DNA from: a virus
Length of the DNA stretch: 64,000 bases
Reading direction: 5' to 3' (one strand)
Virus record (IMG/VR): IMGVR_UViG_3300010401_000003
Coordinates: 1 to 64,000 of that record
Shown: positions 13,087 through 21,868 of the stretch, in pieces
Position numbering within the stretch: the stretch's first letter is position 1
How the letters are laid out: the number at the start of each line of letters is the position of its first letter
Position numbers and translations under genes: made by a program
Notes under the pieces: generated by a model
Databases searched by the model: none
Seen by the model: the letters and a program-made list of their open reading frames with translations, nothing else
Told to the model about the DNA's origin: nothing

Positions 13087-14928
13087 TTACCGCTTTTTCC
13101 GGCGGTTCGGAAGGCGGCGCCGGCGGCGCGGCGCGGGCGGCGGCGGCAATGGGTCCTTCGCGCGCTCGGCGCCGACCGCTAAAATTGCAATGAGCGCGAG
13201 CGCGAAGGCGCCCGCGGCCAGCCATTTCACCCAACGGAGGTCTTCGGCCGGCTTTTCTTCGGCGACCGGGATCGCGGCGAGCTCGCGGGTCACCACGGGT
13301 AATGCTGCTCGCAACGTCTCGGGCACCGGCAACGTCACCGCCGCCGGGATCTTCGGCACGCGCGCGAAGCGCTCGCGACTGAACGGATCCGCATAGCCGA
13401 ACGGGATCCGCTCGAGCGGATCGGCGTAGTGCCAGCGCCCGTCCGCCCAAACAGCGACCAGAATGCGCTCGTCGCGGATTTGATAGGTGTGCGCCACGAT
13501 CGCCGCATGAAGGCCCGCATCGATGTAGCCCGCGGCGAGCAAGCTCGAGAGTTGGAGGTCCGATCCGGGACTGCCGCGCACGGCGTCGAGGAGCTCCGCG
13601 GCGCGCTTGGTTTCGCTCTTCACTTTTCGCGCGTAGTAACGGCCCCACTCGAGGACATCGAGACGCTCTGCCTCGAGCGCGGACTTTTCAGCGATCGCGT
13701 CGACATCGGCAGCTGGCGCGGTTTCTCCATAGGTGTCGATCGGGGCGAAGTAGAACGATCCGCCTCCGGCGGCCGTCGAGCTCGACGACGGCGCGATCGG
13801 TTTTGGTTTGGTCGGTACGATCGGTTTCGGTTTGGGCGGCGTCGGAGGCGTCGGAGGCGTGAGACTGATGAGTGCGCCGGTTTGCGCAAAGGACGCGGAC
13901 AGTGTGCCGGCGATGTCTGTGCGGGTCGTCAGATCGCCGGATTGACCAAAGCTTGCGGCCGTTACAGCCGCGAACGCACCGACGCCCGCGAGCGTGGCCG
14001 ATTGAGAGAAGAGCGCGGCGGAGACGGCGACGAGCGGCGCCTCCGCAGTTAAATCGCCCGTTTCTCCGAAAAGCGCGGCCGACGTCGTCAGAAGCGCGCC
14101 GGCCGCGTCGAGTGCGCCACTCTCGCTAAAGGTCGCGGCGGTCAAAGTCAGAAGCGCGCCGGCGCCGCTGAGATCGCCGGATTCGAGGAAAGTCGCCGCG
14201 GCCTGTCCGAGAAGGGCGGTGTTCGAGAGAGAGGCGGTCTGATCGAAGATCGCGGCGGCGGACGCTAAGAGAGCGCCAGACGCTTCTAGAGTCGCTGATT
14301 GAGAGAAGAGCGCGGAGGAGAGGCTCGCGAGGTCGCCTGCGCCGGCGAGCGCGCCCGTTTGGCCGAACAAAGCCGAGGTGATGCCTGCGAATGGTCCCGT
14401 CCCGGTCAGCGACTCCGTTTGACCGAAGACGGCGGAGATCGAGCCGGCGAGGGCGCCCGCGGCCGTGAGATTGCCGGTCTGGGAAAAGGTGGCTGGGTTA
14501 TTTGCGGCGAGCGCGCCGGAGGCCGTGAGAGCGCCAGTCTGGTTAAACGCGGCGGGGGTCGTTCCTGCGAGTGCCCCGGAGCCGGTCAGATTTCCCGTTT
14601 GATTGAATGCGGCCGAGCTCGTCGCGGACAACGCGCCCGCTCCGGTCAAATTGCCGGTTTGCGCGAAAGTCGCGGCGTTGGTGGCGGCGAGGGCGCCGGT
14701 GCCGCTCAAAGATCCGGATTGGCCAAAGACCGCGTCGCTTACCGCTGCGAGCGCGCCGGCTCCGGCCAGGTTTCCGGTTTGGCCAAAGAGCGCATCGGAA
14801 GTCGCAGAGAGCGAGTTGTCTCCGGAAAGGGAAAGGCCCGTCGCCAGCGGATGAATGACGTTGGAAATCGCGATCGCGGTCCGCGATCCCGGCACCAGCG
14901 AAACTATCGGGCGAAACGCCGCAGGCAT
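13087..14928 (-). CDS. 613-residue repeat fibre with degenerate transglutaminase-like domain and membrane helix
   Basis: Residues 46 to about 355 are about sixteen copies of a 20-residue unit, A-x-F-x-Q-[ST]-G-x-L-[ST]-G-x-G-A-L-A, likely a beta-structured stalk. A Pro/Lys linker follows (TPPTPPKPKPIV), then a domain near 380-520 whose LHAAIVAHTY...ADGRWHYADP matches the transglutaminase-like protein at 50177-50923 (IHTLVVGHAY...LDGRWHYGDP). Here Leu replaces the catalytic Cys and Arg replaces the His of the EHVLC segment, so it should be inactive. A membrane helix (WLAAGAFALALIAILAVG) and a basic tail (PRRRRRLPNRRKKR) end the chain. A membrane-anchored fibre is inferred. Confidence 0.65.
   Translation of the reverse strand: MPAAFRPIVSLVPGSRTAIAISNVIHPLATGLSLSGDNSLSATSDALFGQTGNLAGAGALAAVSDAVFGQSGSLSGTGALAATNAATFAQTGNLTGAGALSATSSAAFNQTGNLTGSGALAGTTPAAFNQTGALTASGALAANNPATFSQTGNLTAAGALAGSISAVFGQTESLTGTGPFAGITSALFGQTGALAGAGDLASLSSALFSQSATLEASGALLASAAAIFDQTASLSNTALLGQAAATFLESGDLSGAGALLTLTAATFSESGALDAAGALLTTSAALFGETGDLTAEAPLVAVSAALFSQSATLAGVGAFAAVTAASFGQSGDLTTRTDIAGTLSASFAQTGALISLTPPTPPTPPKPKPIVPTKPKPIAPSSSSTAAGGGSFYFAPIDTYGETAPAADVDAIAEKSALEAERLDVLEWGRYYARKVKSETKRAAELLDAVRGSPGSDLQLSSLLAAGYIDAGLHAAIVAHTYQIRDERILVAVWADGRWHYADPLERIPFGYADPFSRERFARVPKIPAAVTLPVPETLRAALPVVTRELAAIPVAEEKPAEDLRWVKWLAAGAFALALIAILAVGAERAKDPLPPPPAPRRRRRLPNRRKKR
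13865..14793 (-). repeat. About sixteen tandem 60-bp coding repeats
   Basis: The region encodes the 20-residue repeats of the fibre protein. Copies differ by several substitutions each, and one near the middle is a residue shorter, so the array is old rather than freshly amplified. It is coding throughout and is not CRISPR. Confidence 0.8.
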
Positions 14929-14943
14929 GGCCGCGTCAGCCTA

Positions 14944-15717
14944 TCAGTTGCGTGATGCGTACATCATCCACTGCGGAGTCAAGGTGTTCGAGGCGCTCGA
15001 GGTGCCCCAGATCACCGAGACACTCAAGCCCTGCGCGACCGTCTGATCGATGGTCGTCGGAATGAGGCCGCCAAAAACGCAGGTGGCCACCGTGGTCGCC
15101 GCAGCTGCGCCGGCACAGATCACAAATCCCGACCCGGTGATGGTCGCCGTGCTCGCGGCGACTCCAATTGAGCGGCAACCAAAGATTCCGGAGCCGTGGA
15201 AAGGCTGGGCTGTGAATGTGCCCAGCGTCATCGTCGGCCCAACGCCGAGGTCGACTCCGGTCGGCGGCGCGGCGTTATTCGTGCCGCAGCGGGCGCGAAA
15301 GCTGATCGCCGGTGTGCCGGTCGTCCCGTGCACGCCGCCGAAGTCGAGTTGCCAGGCACGGCCGCTTCGGATTTCGCCCACGGGGAGCGGCGCGAGAACG
15401 CCCGGATCCCAAAGGTTGGTTTCGGTGACCGTCGTGTTGATCGCTGCGCGGAGCGAAGCGGAAGGAAACTCGGTGTAGTCGCTCGAGGTGAAGCCCTGCT
15501 TCGAGCACAGCGCTTCGGAGAAGCGCTCTTCCTGCATACGAGCGAGGATTTTTTTGACCTGCTCCGGTGCGCGATCGAAGAGCCATGCGCGATGATACGG
15601 CCCGAACATCACGCCAGCGGCTTGCTCGCGCTCGATCGCCCAACGGGGATCGAACTCTCGAGTTATTTTTTCGAGGTCGATCCCGTGTTCGTGGCTGACT
15701 AGCTCGATGAGGCGCAT
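14944..15717 (-). CDS. Phage-type structural protein, probable fibre or receptor-binding component
   Basis: This 257-residue protein (start MRLIELV, 1 nt after the previous stop) has a helical N-terminal third (LIELVSHEHGIDLEKITREF...PEQVKKILARMQEERFSEAL) and a Gly/Thr/Ala-rich beta C-terminal part (GTTGTPAISFRARCG, GPTMTLGTFTAQPFHGSGIFGC, TTIDQTVAQGLSVSVIWGT). This looks like a head-domain fold of fibres, but I cannot name a family. It follows the frameshifted fibre-type gene 15719-16167. Confidence 0.55.
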   Translation of the reverse strand: MRLIELVSHEHGIDLEKITREFDPRWAIEREQAAGVMFGPYHRAWLFDRAPEQVKKILARMQEERFSEALCSKQGFTSSDYTEFPSASLRAAINTTVTETNLWDPGVLAPLPVGEIRSGRAWQLDFGGVHGTTGTPAISFRARCGTNNAAPPTGVDLGVGPTMTLGTFTAQPFHGSGIFGCRSIGVAASTATITGSGFVICAGAAAATTVATCVFGGLIPTTIDQTVAQGLSVSVIWGTSSASNTLTPQWMMYASRN

Positions 15718-15718
15718 G

Positions 15719-16167
15719 TCAATCCACGGTGCAAACGAGAGCACCGATCGCGAACGATGGGGTGATGCCGGGGTTTATGACGAGCGAGGCCGTCAGCGCG
15801 CCGTACCAGAGCATTTCACCCGCGCCGCTCGTGTCGCGGCCGACGTTGAAGTGCGTCATGGTCTGCGGGCCGCTTCCCGCCGACGCGTAGGTGATTGCGG
15901 CGACGTTTGCCGACTGCGTCGGGGCCGTGCCCGACACAGTCCAGCCGCCCGCCGAGCGCGCCACGGGCACGCGGGCGTAGTTGGTCCAGGTCGCTTCGTT
16001 GGTGAGCTGGGTGCCGGTTTCGCCCGGGTCGGCGGTTTGAAGCCCTATGAAGAACGATCCGGCCGTGGTGCTTCGCGGAGCCCCGTGGCATCGCCGAGGT
16101 TTGCCCAGTTGGTGTTGTTGAAGATCAACAACATCAGGTCGTTCTCGGCGGCGTTTCCTAAGCTCAT
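15719..16167 (-). pseudogene. Frameshifted fibre-type phage protein (one base missing in a G run)
   Basis: The start MSLGNAAENDLMLLIFNNTNWANLGDATG and the continuation STTAGSFFIGLQTADPGE...TQLTNEATWTNYARVPVARSAGGWTVSG belong to one known phage family whose members run through without a break. Here they lie in different frames: the first frame stops near 16048. Adding one G to the four-base run at 16081-16084 (CCCC on the plus strand) restores a 149-residue protein. The cause may be an assembly indel, a real mutation or ribosomal slippage at ACG-GGG. No X-XXY-YYZ slip site is present. Confidence 0.7.
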
Positions 16168-16451
16168 GATTTGGCTCCCAGGTCAGCTTCACGAACGAGC
16201 CTGTCGACTTCGGCCCAGAGATCCTTCCCATGTTTCTTCTGCCGGTAATGCACGTCGTCCGGATCTTCGCCACTGGCGGCGGGAGGGGTCGGCAACTGTG
16301 CATGGAGCGCCTCGAACACCTTGGTGCGCGTGGCGCGCACGAGCGCCTCTTCTAGCGGCAGGTCGCCATGGACGCGGCGATCGCGCTCGTGCTTCATGAT
16401 CTCGGCCTGATAGAGAGATTGGACGTCCGCCTCGGTGAGGGTGTGCTTCAT
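16164..16451 (-). CDS. Helical hypothetical protein
   Basis: This 95-residue, charged, helical protein (ADVQSLYQAEIMKHERDRR, ...DLWAEVDRLVREADLGAKS) starts MKHTLTE at an ATGA overlap. No motif. It sits between fibre genes and could be a chaperone or linker, without direct evidence. Confidence 0.55.
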   Translation of the reverse strand: MKHTLTEADVQSLYQAEIMKHERDRRVHGDLPLEEALVRATRTKVFEALHAQLPTPPAASGEDPDDVHYRQKKHGKDLWAEVDRLVREADLGAKS

Positions 16452-16702
16452 TTGGGGTGCCTCTTCATTTCTCCGAGCACGAAGGCCGCAACGTCCTTCA
16501 TGTCGACTCGGCCGTCCTTGGTTTGGCACTTCTCCATGGCTTCGGTGAGAAGCCTCGAAAGCGCGTCGATCGCAGTCGTGTCTTCCACGATCTGGTCGAG
16601 ACGCTCGACCGCGGATTTGCCATACAACAGGCGCATCCGCTGGCGCAGACCCGGCGTCGGGCGGGCGACTCCGGAGAGCACGCCGTTGTCAACGACTTTC
16701 AT
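16448..16702 (-). CDS. Helical hypothetical protein
   Basis: This 84-residue helical protein (VERLDQIVEDTTAIDALSRLL) has a C-terminal KDVAAFVLGEMKRHPK. It is coupled to the next gene by ATGA. No family recognised. Confidence 0.55.
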   Translation of the reverse strand: MKVVDNGVLSGVARPTPGLRQRMRLLYGKSAVERLDQIVEDTTAIDALSRLLTEAMEKCQTKDGRVDMKDVAAFVLGEMKRHPK

Positions 16703-16759
16703 CGCCCCAAGAGTAGCCCCATTTCAGTCCGCGTAGCACGCGGTAATCGGGCTAACCGC

Positions 16760-17140
16760 TCAGCAGCGCTCGATTTTGAAGTCCATGACGATGCCGCCGG
16801 CAGTCGGCGCCGCGAAGGCTACCTGAAATCCAATGGTCGCCTTGGCGGGGATCGCGAATTGCTGCAAGTTGCCCCCGAGCATGGTGCCGATCACGATGTA
16901 GTTGGTGTCGGGTTGCACGCAGCCCTCGGGGAACGGCACGAACTGACTCACCTGTCCGTTGGCGATCGGAACGTGTAGGAGACAGCAGCCGCCCGCCGCG
17001 GGCGCGTCATCGCCACCCAGATTGCCGCCACCTAAGCCAGCGACCGCTTGAGCCAAACGCATGAGAGCTCGGCCTAGCGGCGATCCAAGCTGCACTTGGC
17101 TGCCCACATTTTTGACGATGTCTTCGATTGCTGTTGCCAT
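16760..17140 (-). CDS. Spike protein with the shared N-terminal anchor (spike 2, short)
   Basis: This 126-residue protein starts MATAIEDIVKNVGSQVQLGS followed by PLGRALMRLAQAVAGLGGGN, the common anchor. The short C-terminal domain (CCLLHVPIANGQVSQFVPFPEG...VAFAAPTAGGIVMDFKIERC) is a compact beta structure with three Cys residues. It may be the smallest knob on the shared stalk system. Confidence 0.65.
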   Translation of the reverse strand: MATAIEDIVKNVGSQVQLGSPLGRALMRLAQAVAGLGGGNLGGDDAPAAGGCCLLHVPIANGQVSQFVPFPEGCVQPDTNYIVIGTMLGGNLQQFAIPAKATIGFQVAFAAPTAGGIVMDFKIERC

Positions 17141-17155
17141 GATTTGTCTCCCTTA

Positions 17156-17455
17156 CTACTTCACCGGCACCGCGACGACCAGCGCGAGAGCGCCGTCCGG
17201 ATCGTCGTAGGCGAATTTTGGGGTGTCCGAGGGGTCTTCGGGATCTCGCGGCAACTCGCGGCGCGCGGCGTTCCAGCCGTCATCGGTGTAAGCGCGGCAC
17301 TCGCCGGTCGCGTCGATCAGATGCGTGTGAAGGCTTCCCCTGTAGCCGAGCTCGGCGGCCGCGGCATGCAGGATGTCACTCACGTCGTCGCCATCGAACA
17401 CGTTCGGGGGGTACGTTTTTCCAACGACTGTGATCGCGTAGGCCATGGGTTTCAC
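17156..17455 (-). CDS. Small hypothetical protein
   Basis: This 99-residue alpha/beta protein starts at GTG 17455 in a GTGA overlap with the spike gene (an internal ATG gives MAYAITVVG). Segments such as SDILHAAAAELGYRGSLHTHLIDATGECRAY show no known motif. It may be a fibre accessory protein. Confidence 0.5.
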   Translation of the reverse strand: MKPMAYAITVVGKTYPPNVFDGDDVSDILHAAAAELGYRGSLHTHLIDATGECRAYTDDGWNAARRELPRDPEDPSDTPKFAYDDPDGALALVVAVPVK

Positions 17456-19119
17456 CAGTATCCGTACATGTGGATAAAATCCATTTGGTTATTGGTGGCG
17501 CCCTTCGAGCTCTGCACGCAGGTCGGACGAAGGTTGGTGGTGTTGAGCGGCAGCGTCGCGGAAATGTCTGCGTCGTGCACGACGGTGTTGGTAGAACGAT
17601 TGATCAGCGTCGTGTGGATCTTGGTGTCATTGGGGAGCGCCCACATCTGCACCTCGAACACGCAGGGTCCGGCCGTGTTTGGGTCGCCGGTCACGAGCGA
17701 AGCTTTGGTGATGATTGCGGCCGACTTGGTGCTCCCACCGACGTTGTCAGTGCTGATGACGGTGATGTTGGCGTCTCCGGTGTCGGCTCCATAGACGACC
17801 CGGTTACCGCTCGCGCTCGGGTTGGCACCTCCGGCGATCACGGCGTTGTTGATGCCGATGGAAATGATCGAGTCGGTTTGGATGACCGCGACCGCGAAGC
17901 GGAAGCAAACGAAGAACCCACCCACTCCCGCGACGGCACCGCGGCACATGCCGGGGTCGGTGAAGTTTTGGCCGACGAGAATGTTGGCCGTCGAGGTCGT
18001 GGTGTTGTTGCGCGGGCTCGAGGTGCGGAGATCGGTGTTGGTCGGCGAAACGGTCGTCACGCCGGTCAGGGCGTTCGTGGTGAGACCGAGACTGTCTTGC
18101 AGACCGCCGTTGCTGCGCGGGATCACGTAACGAAAAGAACGCGACAGGACCGCGGTGCCCACTAACGCTTGAGGGATGCGAGCGAAAGAGGCGGTGGAAG
18201 CTCCTGCCTGGAGCGCCGCCGACACCTGCACGTCGTCGGCGTTGACGACGACGGAGCCATCGGCGTTTTGGCCGACGTCAAAGGTGCGATTGGCGGAGAG
18301 GTCGCCGCCGCCTGTCAGACCCGCTCCAGCTGTCAGCGTGCGCGCGGGTTGCACGCTGGTCGCTCCGAGCGCGGCTCCCGATTGGATCGCGGCGGACACC
18401 TGCACGTCGTTGGCGTTTACGACTACCGAGCCGTCAGCATTTTGGCCGACGTTGAAGGTGCGATCGGCGGAGAGGTCGCCGCCGCCCGTCAGGCCCGCGC
18501 CAGCCGTCAGCGTGCGCGTGTTCGGGACGGAGAAGGCTACGAGAGAGTCGAGTGCGGCCTTGTCGGCCGCGCTCATGAAGCCCGCGACGAGGTTGGTGGC
18601 TATTGCGTGGAGGGCGCCGCCAGAAAGGTTTCCGTGGTTTGCGTCAGCGATGACGCCCACACGGATGTCGTCCGCGCCGACGATGATCGTGCCGTCGGCG
18701 GCGACGATGTTAAACGTGCGATCTGCCGAGAGCTCGCCGCCGCCGGTCATGCCCGCGCCGGCCGTCAAGGTGCGTGTGACCGGAACGTACGGACCACCCG
18801 CGACCAGCGCATCGAGCTGTGCCTTGTCGAGGGCAGACATGAAGCCAGCGACCAGCGGCGTCGCCAGATCGTGGAGCGTGCCGCCCGGAAGATTTCCGTG
18901 CGCGTGGACGTGATCCGCGCGCGACGCAAAGAACGAGTTCCCTCCGGACCCGACGACCCCAACGGGCATCGCGGAGTTTCCGAACGGAGTCGCTCCGCCC
19001 GCAGCGATGATGCCCGCGTCGGCGAGACGCGAAATCAGTTGCATCCACACGCCGAGCGGCGACGACAGTTGGATCTGTCCGCTCGTGGCCTTCAGAACGT
19101 CTTCGACTAACCCGGACAT
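17452..19119 (-). CDS. Large spike protein with shared anchor and GAGLTGGG repeats (spike 3)
   Basis: This 555-residue protein starts MSGLVEDVLKATSGQIQLSS then PLGVWMQLISRL, the common anchor. Two repeat types follow: GNLPGGTLHDLATPLVAGFMSALDKAQLD (two copies) and RTLTAGAGLTGGGDLSADRTFNVG...ADGSVVVNANDVQVS (three copies), sequences typical of trimeric phage fibre shafts. The last 200 residues are a distinct beta-rich tip (FVCFRFAVAVIQTDSIISIGINNAV). The tip is the likely receptor-binding part. Confidence 0.75.
   Translation of the reverse strand: MSGLVEDVLKATSGQIQLSSPLGVWMQLISRLADAGIIAAGGATPFGNSAMPVGVVGSGGNSFFASRADHVHAHGNLPGGTLHDLATPLVAGFMSALDKAQLDALVAGGPYVPVTRTLTAGAGMTGGGELSADRTFNIVAADGTIIVGADDIRVGVIADANHGNLSGGALHAIATNLVAGFMSAADKAALDSLVAFSVPNTRTLTAGAGLTGGGDLSADRTFNVGQNADGSVVVNANDVQVSAAIQSGAALGATSVQPARTLTAGAGLTGGGDLSANRTFDVGQNADGSVVVNADDVQVSAALQAGASTASFARIPQALVGTAVLSRSFRYVIPRSNGGLQDSLGLTTNALTGVTTVSPTNTDLRTSSPRNNTTTSTANILVGQNFTDPGMCRGAVAGVGGFFVCFRFAVAVIQTDSIISIGINNAVIAGGANPSASGNRVVYGADTGDANITVISTDNVGGSTKSAAIITKASLVTGDPNTAGPCVFEVQMWALPNDTKIHTTLINRSTNTVVHDADISATLPLNTTNLRPTCVQSSKGATNNQMDFIHMYGYW
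18216..18525 (-). repeat. Tandem coding repeats of about 172 bp in spike 3
   Basis: Two near-identical units (starting near 18216 and 18389 on the plus strand) encode the ADGSVVVNA[DN]DVQVSAA...RTLTAGAGLTGGGDLSA shaft. A weaker copy lies near 18660-18775 and another in the neighbouring spike gene near 20390-20500, showing exchange or duplication between the two genes. Confidence 0.7.
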
Positions 19120-19121
19120 GG

Positions 19122-20780
19122 TTATGCGAACGCTACAATCATCGCGCCGTTGCCAGTGCCGACAGTCACGCCGTCGTAGCCGTTCATGTACGGGATCTGC
19201 GCCCAGGTGCGCGCAGTTCCGCCGACGTTCGCGTCGGTCGCTCCGGTGACCGTAGGTTTGGTCGTATACATCGTCTTGCCGCCAGAGCGCACGCGCATGC
19301 CGACTCCAGTCGAACCCGTTCCCCAGATCAGATCGTTGCCGCTAAAGAGTGCTGCGGCTCGCACGTTACCGTCTTCGATGAGGAGTCCATCGGCGCCAGC
19401 ATCGAACACCGCCATCGTTGCGACACGCAGCACGCCGTTGTAGCGCACGCGGATACCGTCATTACCGCTCTGGCTAAATAGCGTGTCGTAGTCGACGAAA
19501 AGGGTTGCCCCCGATTGCACCGACGGCCGTCCGCGCACGAGGCACGCGAAGAACGAGGTCGAGCTCGGCGCCGCTGCGATCACGACACCCGTGTCGATGA
19601 AGCACGTGCACAGGTTTGCATTGAAGGGCGGGTGCATGCGGCAGCCGTAGGCTACTGGCGCATTCGTGACCGTGCCGATCGGCAGCATCGAGATCGGGAT
19701 GTCGCTCTGGGTCAGGTAGACGTTCTGGAGGACAACCTGCGTGCCGTTCACGCTGGCGGCGCCGCCGTACTGCGCACTGATGTTATTGAGCGTGAGGTAG
19801 CCGATCGTCGTCAGGCTCTCGACTACGAACGTGTTTCCGGCCGCGACGTTGACGGGCGTCGGCGTGAAGGGCAGCGGGTTTGCCGCGAAGGACATCGTTG
19901 TCCATGGGCTCGTGCGGTACACGCCTCCGCCGAAGTCTCGATCCAACCACGCGATGGCGCCGGTGCTAGCGCCGCTCGTTGCGCGAATGCGCTGGCCGGT
20001 GCGGCCGGCGCCGAGGCCCGCCTCGGTGATCGCGCTCGCGGTTTGGGTGGCGCGGTTCAGGTTCGTGACGGCGGAGAAGCCTCCGCCTGGCGACGTGTAG
20101 ATCGTCGTCGCAACACCGGTGATGCGGAGTACGCCCGCTGACCCGAGGATGAAGTTGAAGATGCACGGGTCGGTCGCGGGGACGTTGTTGAGATAGGTGA
20201 CGGTGGTGTCGGCGACGATGTTCCAGATCGTTCCGACGCGACGCTGACGTTCAGCGTCGTGCTGGATTGCAGTGCCCGCAGTGAGCCCGTCGTTCGCATC
20301 ACTTCCTGCGACTGGATCGATAAACCAAGCCGTCTGGGCTCGCGAAGCTACGTTGCCTACGCCGAGAGCTGGGTTTATTTGCAGGTCGTTCGCGTTGACA
20401 AGGAGCGTTGCGTCAGCATTTGCGACAACATCGAATGTTCGGTTGGCGGAGAGATCGCCACCGCCGGTTAGACCGGCGCCGGCTGTGAGCGTGCGCGTGG
20501 GCTGCACAGCAGTCGCGCCAGCCGCGGAACCCGCCTGAATGGTCGGGTTCACTCGAATGTTGTCGCCGTTGACGATGATGGAGTTGTCGGGGTTTTGGCC
20601 GACCGCCAACTGCGTTCCATTGGGCACGAGCCCCGGGCCGGCGAGCGCGTTCACTTCACCGGCGGCGATCGAGACTATTTCATCAACACCTTGCGAAACC
20701 GCGAGAATCCACCGCCCGTGGCGACTCGCAAGCTGGAGTTCGCTTGCGAGGGACTTCGCTATATCGAGTATATTTCCCAT
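19122..20780 (-). CDS. Large spike protein with shared anchor (spike 4)
   Basis: This 552-residue protein starts MGNILDIAKSLASELQLASR then HGRWILAVSQGVDEI, a divergent copy of the anchor. Shaft motifs (AVGQNPDNSIIVNGDNIRV, RTLTAGAGLTGGGDLSANRTF) match spike 3. From about residue 150 the tip reads as a right-handed beta-helix (AWFIDPVAGSDANDGLT..., many short hydrophobic turns, GDTLFSQSGNDGIRVRYNGVLRV-like rungs). WFIDPVAGSDANDGLT is a start often seen in phage pectate-lyase-like spikes. It may bind or cut a surface polysaccharide. Confidence 0.75.
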   Translation of the reverse strand: MGNILDIAKSLASELQLASRHGRWILAVSQGVDEIVSIAAGEVNALAGPGLVPNGTQLAVGQNPDNSIIVNGDNIRVNPTIQAGSAAGATAVQPTRTLTAGAGLTGGGDLSANRTFDVVANADATLLVNANDLQINPALGVGNVASRAQTAWFIDPVAGSDANDGLTAGTAIQHDAERQRRVGTIWNIVADTTVTYLNNVPATDPCIFNFILGSAGVLRITGVATTIYTSPGGGFSAVTNLNRATQTASAITEAGLGAGRTGQRIRATSGASTGAIAWLDRDFGGGVYRTSPWTTMSFAANPLPFTPTPVNVAAGNTFVVESLTTIGYLTLNNISAQYGGAASVNGTQVVLQNVYLTQSDIPISMLPIGTVTNAPVAYGCRMHPPFNANLCTCFIDTGVVIAAAPSSTSFFACLVRGRPSVQSGATLFVDYDTLFSQSGNDGIRVRYNGVLRVATMAVFDAGADGLLIEDGNVRAAALFSGNDLIWGTGSTGVGMRVRSGGKTMYTTKPTVTGATDANVGGTARTWAQIPYMNGYDGVTVGTGNGAMIVAFA

Positions 20781-20784
20781 GGCT

Positions 20785-21411
20785 TTAGCCCTGGGAACTT
20801 TGCACGATCGCGCCGACCGCTAACCCTCCGACTACGGCTCCGACCGGACCGGCCACGAGCGCGCCGACTGCGGCTCCCGCGGCGGCTCCGATGAGCGTCG
20901 CCGTGCTGAGACCACCCTTGCTCGAGGCGACCGGAGTAATCGCTCCGCCGCCCGCCCCCGAACCAAGCCGGGGCTTCAAGACTGCCCATGCGGAGTTTTG
21001 CTGAGCGAGCGTTTGCGCCGCTGCGCGACTTCCGACGACGAGCAAGTGGTAGAGCTCGCCGGGCTGGCCCTGCATCAACTTCAACGTGTCGTTGATGTCT
21101 GCGAGCGTGATCTGATCGGCCGGCAACTCTTGGAGCTGTTGCGCGGCGGTTGGCAAGCCCTCGAGCTGGATGCCTTGCTGGTTCAGGGCTTGCGGAGTGA
21201 CGGCGATGTAGCCGGTGGCTCCCGCGACGCCCGTGTTCTGGGGATCGAGAACCACATAGCGGTTTTGCAAAAACAACATGACGTTGTTTGCAGCGTCCGC
21301 GCCGAGCTCCTGGACACCATCACTCGCGATCGATCCGATCGATGGCGCGGGCGCGTCTTGCGACAAGCGGCCTTGGCCGCGGGGTGCGGCCAGATTCTGA
21401 TACAAGTGCAT
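20785..21411 (-). CDS. Structural-type protein with C-terminal glycine-zipper membrane segment
   Basis: This 208-residue protein has a Gln/Leu-rich helical middle (LPTAAQQLQELPADQITLADINDTL) and a C-terminal double helix rich in GxxxG (GAAAGAAVGALVAGPVGAVVGGLAVGAI), able to pack as a membrane or oligomeric glycine zipper. It lies between the spike genes and a two-helix membrane protein. Confidence 0.55.
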   Translation of the reverse strand: MHLYQNLAAPRGQGRLSQDAPAPSIGSIASDGVQELGADAANNVMLFLQNRYVVLDPQNTGVAGATGYIAVTPQALNQQGIQLEGLPTAAQQLQELPADQITLADINDTLKLMQGQPGELYHLLVVGSRAAAQTLAQQNSAWAVLKPRLGSGAGGGAITPVASSKGGLSTATLIGAAAGAAVGALVAGPVGAVVGGLAVGAIVQSSQG

Positions 21412-21423
21412 GGTTTGGTCCTC

Positions 21424-21837
21424 TTAGTTCGGGGGCGCGGGAGTCGCGGTCTCTGGCTTCGGACTTTCGATCGGATCGTCGTTTTGGACGATGACGATCG
21501 AAGACGAGGCACGCTTTTGATATTCGGTCGATTCGAGAAAAGCTCGAACCGCTGCGCGCATGAAGACGAGAGACACCACAACTCCCACGGTCGACACCAA
21601 ACCGAGCGCGTAAACCGAGTGGACGACTGAAATCGCCGATACGAACGCGAGCACGAGCAGGAAGAGCCCAATCACCGCGCCGGCCGTGAACGCGATCGCA
21701 AGCTCGGTGCGTCGCTTCAATTGGCCGTGGCTGAAAGCAGCTCGGAGGCTTTGCCCCTGCTCATCACGAATCGACTGAAGCCAATTATCCGCTTGATCAC
21801 CGGGGGCTGTTTTGGCTTGCAGACTGGCGCTTTTCAT
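21424..21837 (-). CDS. Two-helix membrane protein
   Basis: This 137-residue protein, first gene of the leftward fibre operon, has two adjacent membrane helices (LAIAFTAGAVIGLFLLVLAF and YALGLVSTVGVVVSLVFM) and hydrophilic ends. The pattern resembles small phage membrane or holin-type proteins. Its start is 31 bp from the divergent gmd gene. Confidence 0.55.
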   Translation of the reverse strand: MKSASLQAKTAPGDQADNWLQSIRDEQGQSLRAAFSHGQLKRRTELAIAFTAGAVIGLFLLVLAFVSAISVVHSVYALGLVSTVGVVVSLVFMRAAVRAFLESTEYQKRASSSIVIVQNDDPIESPKPETATPAPPN

Positions 21838-21868
21838 CGTCGTTCTCAGAGCTTATGATGCGAGCACC
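21838..21868. promoter_or_regulatory. Divergent promoter interval
   Basis: Only 31 bp separate the start of the leftward fibre operon from ATG 21869 of gmd, so at least one promoter must lie here or inside a flanking gene. I see no convincing -35/-10 pair. Confidence 0.3.

Noticed and set aside
13865-14793. CRISPR array or non-coding satellite
   Set aside because: The 60-bp periodicity is exactly 20 codons, stays in one frame with conserved residues and has no spacers of constant length between identical repeats.
17452-20780. Evidence for a tailed phage from tail-fibre-type GAGLTGGG repeats
   Set aside because: Such shaft repeats occur on many trimeric spikes; no tail tube, sheath, tape measure, baseplate, portal or terminase gene was found in the window.
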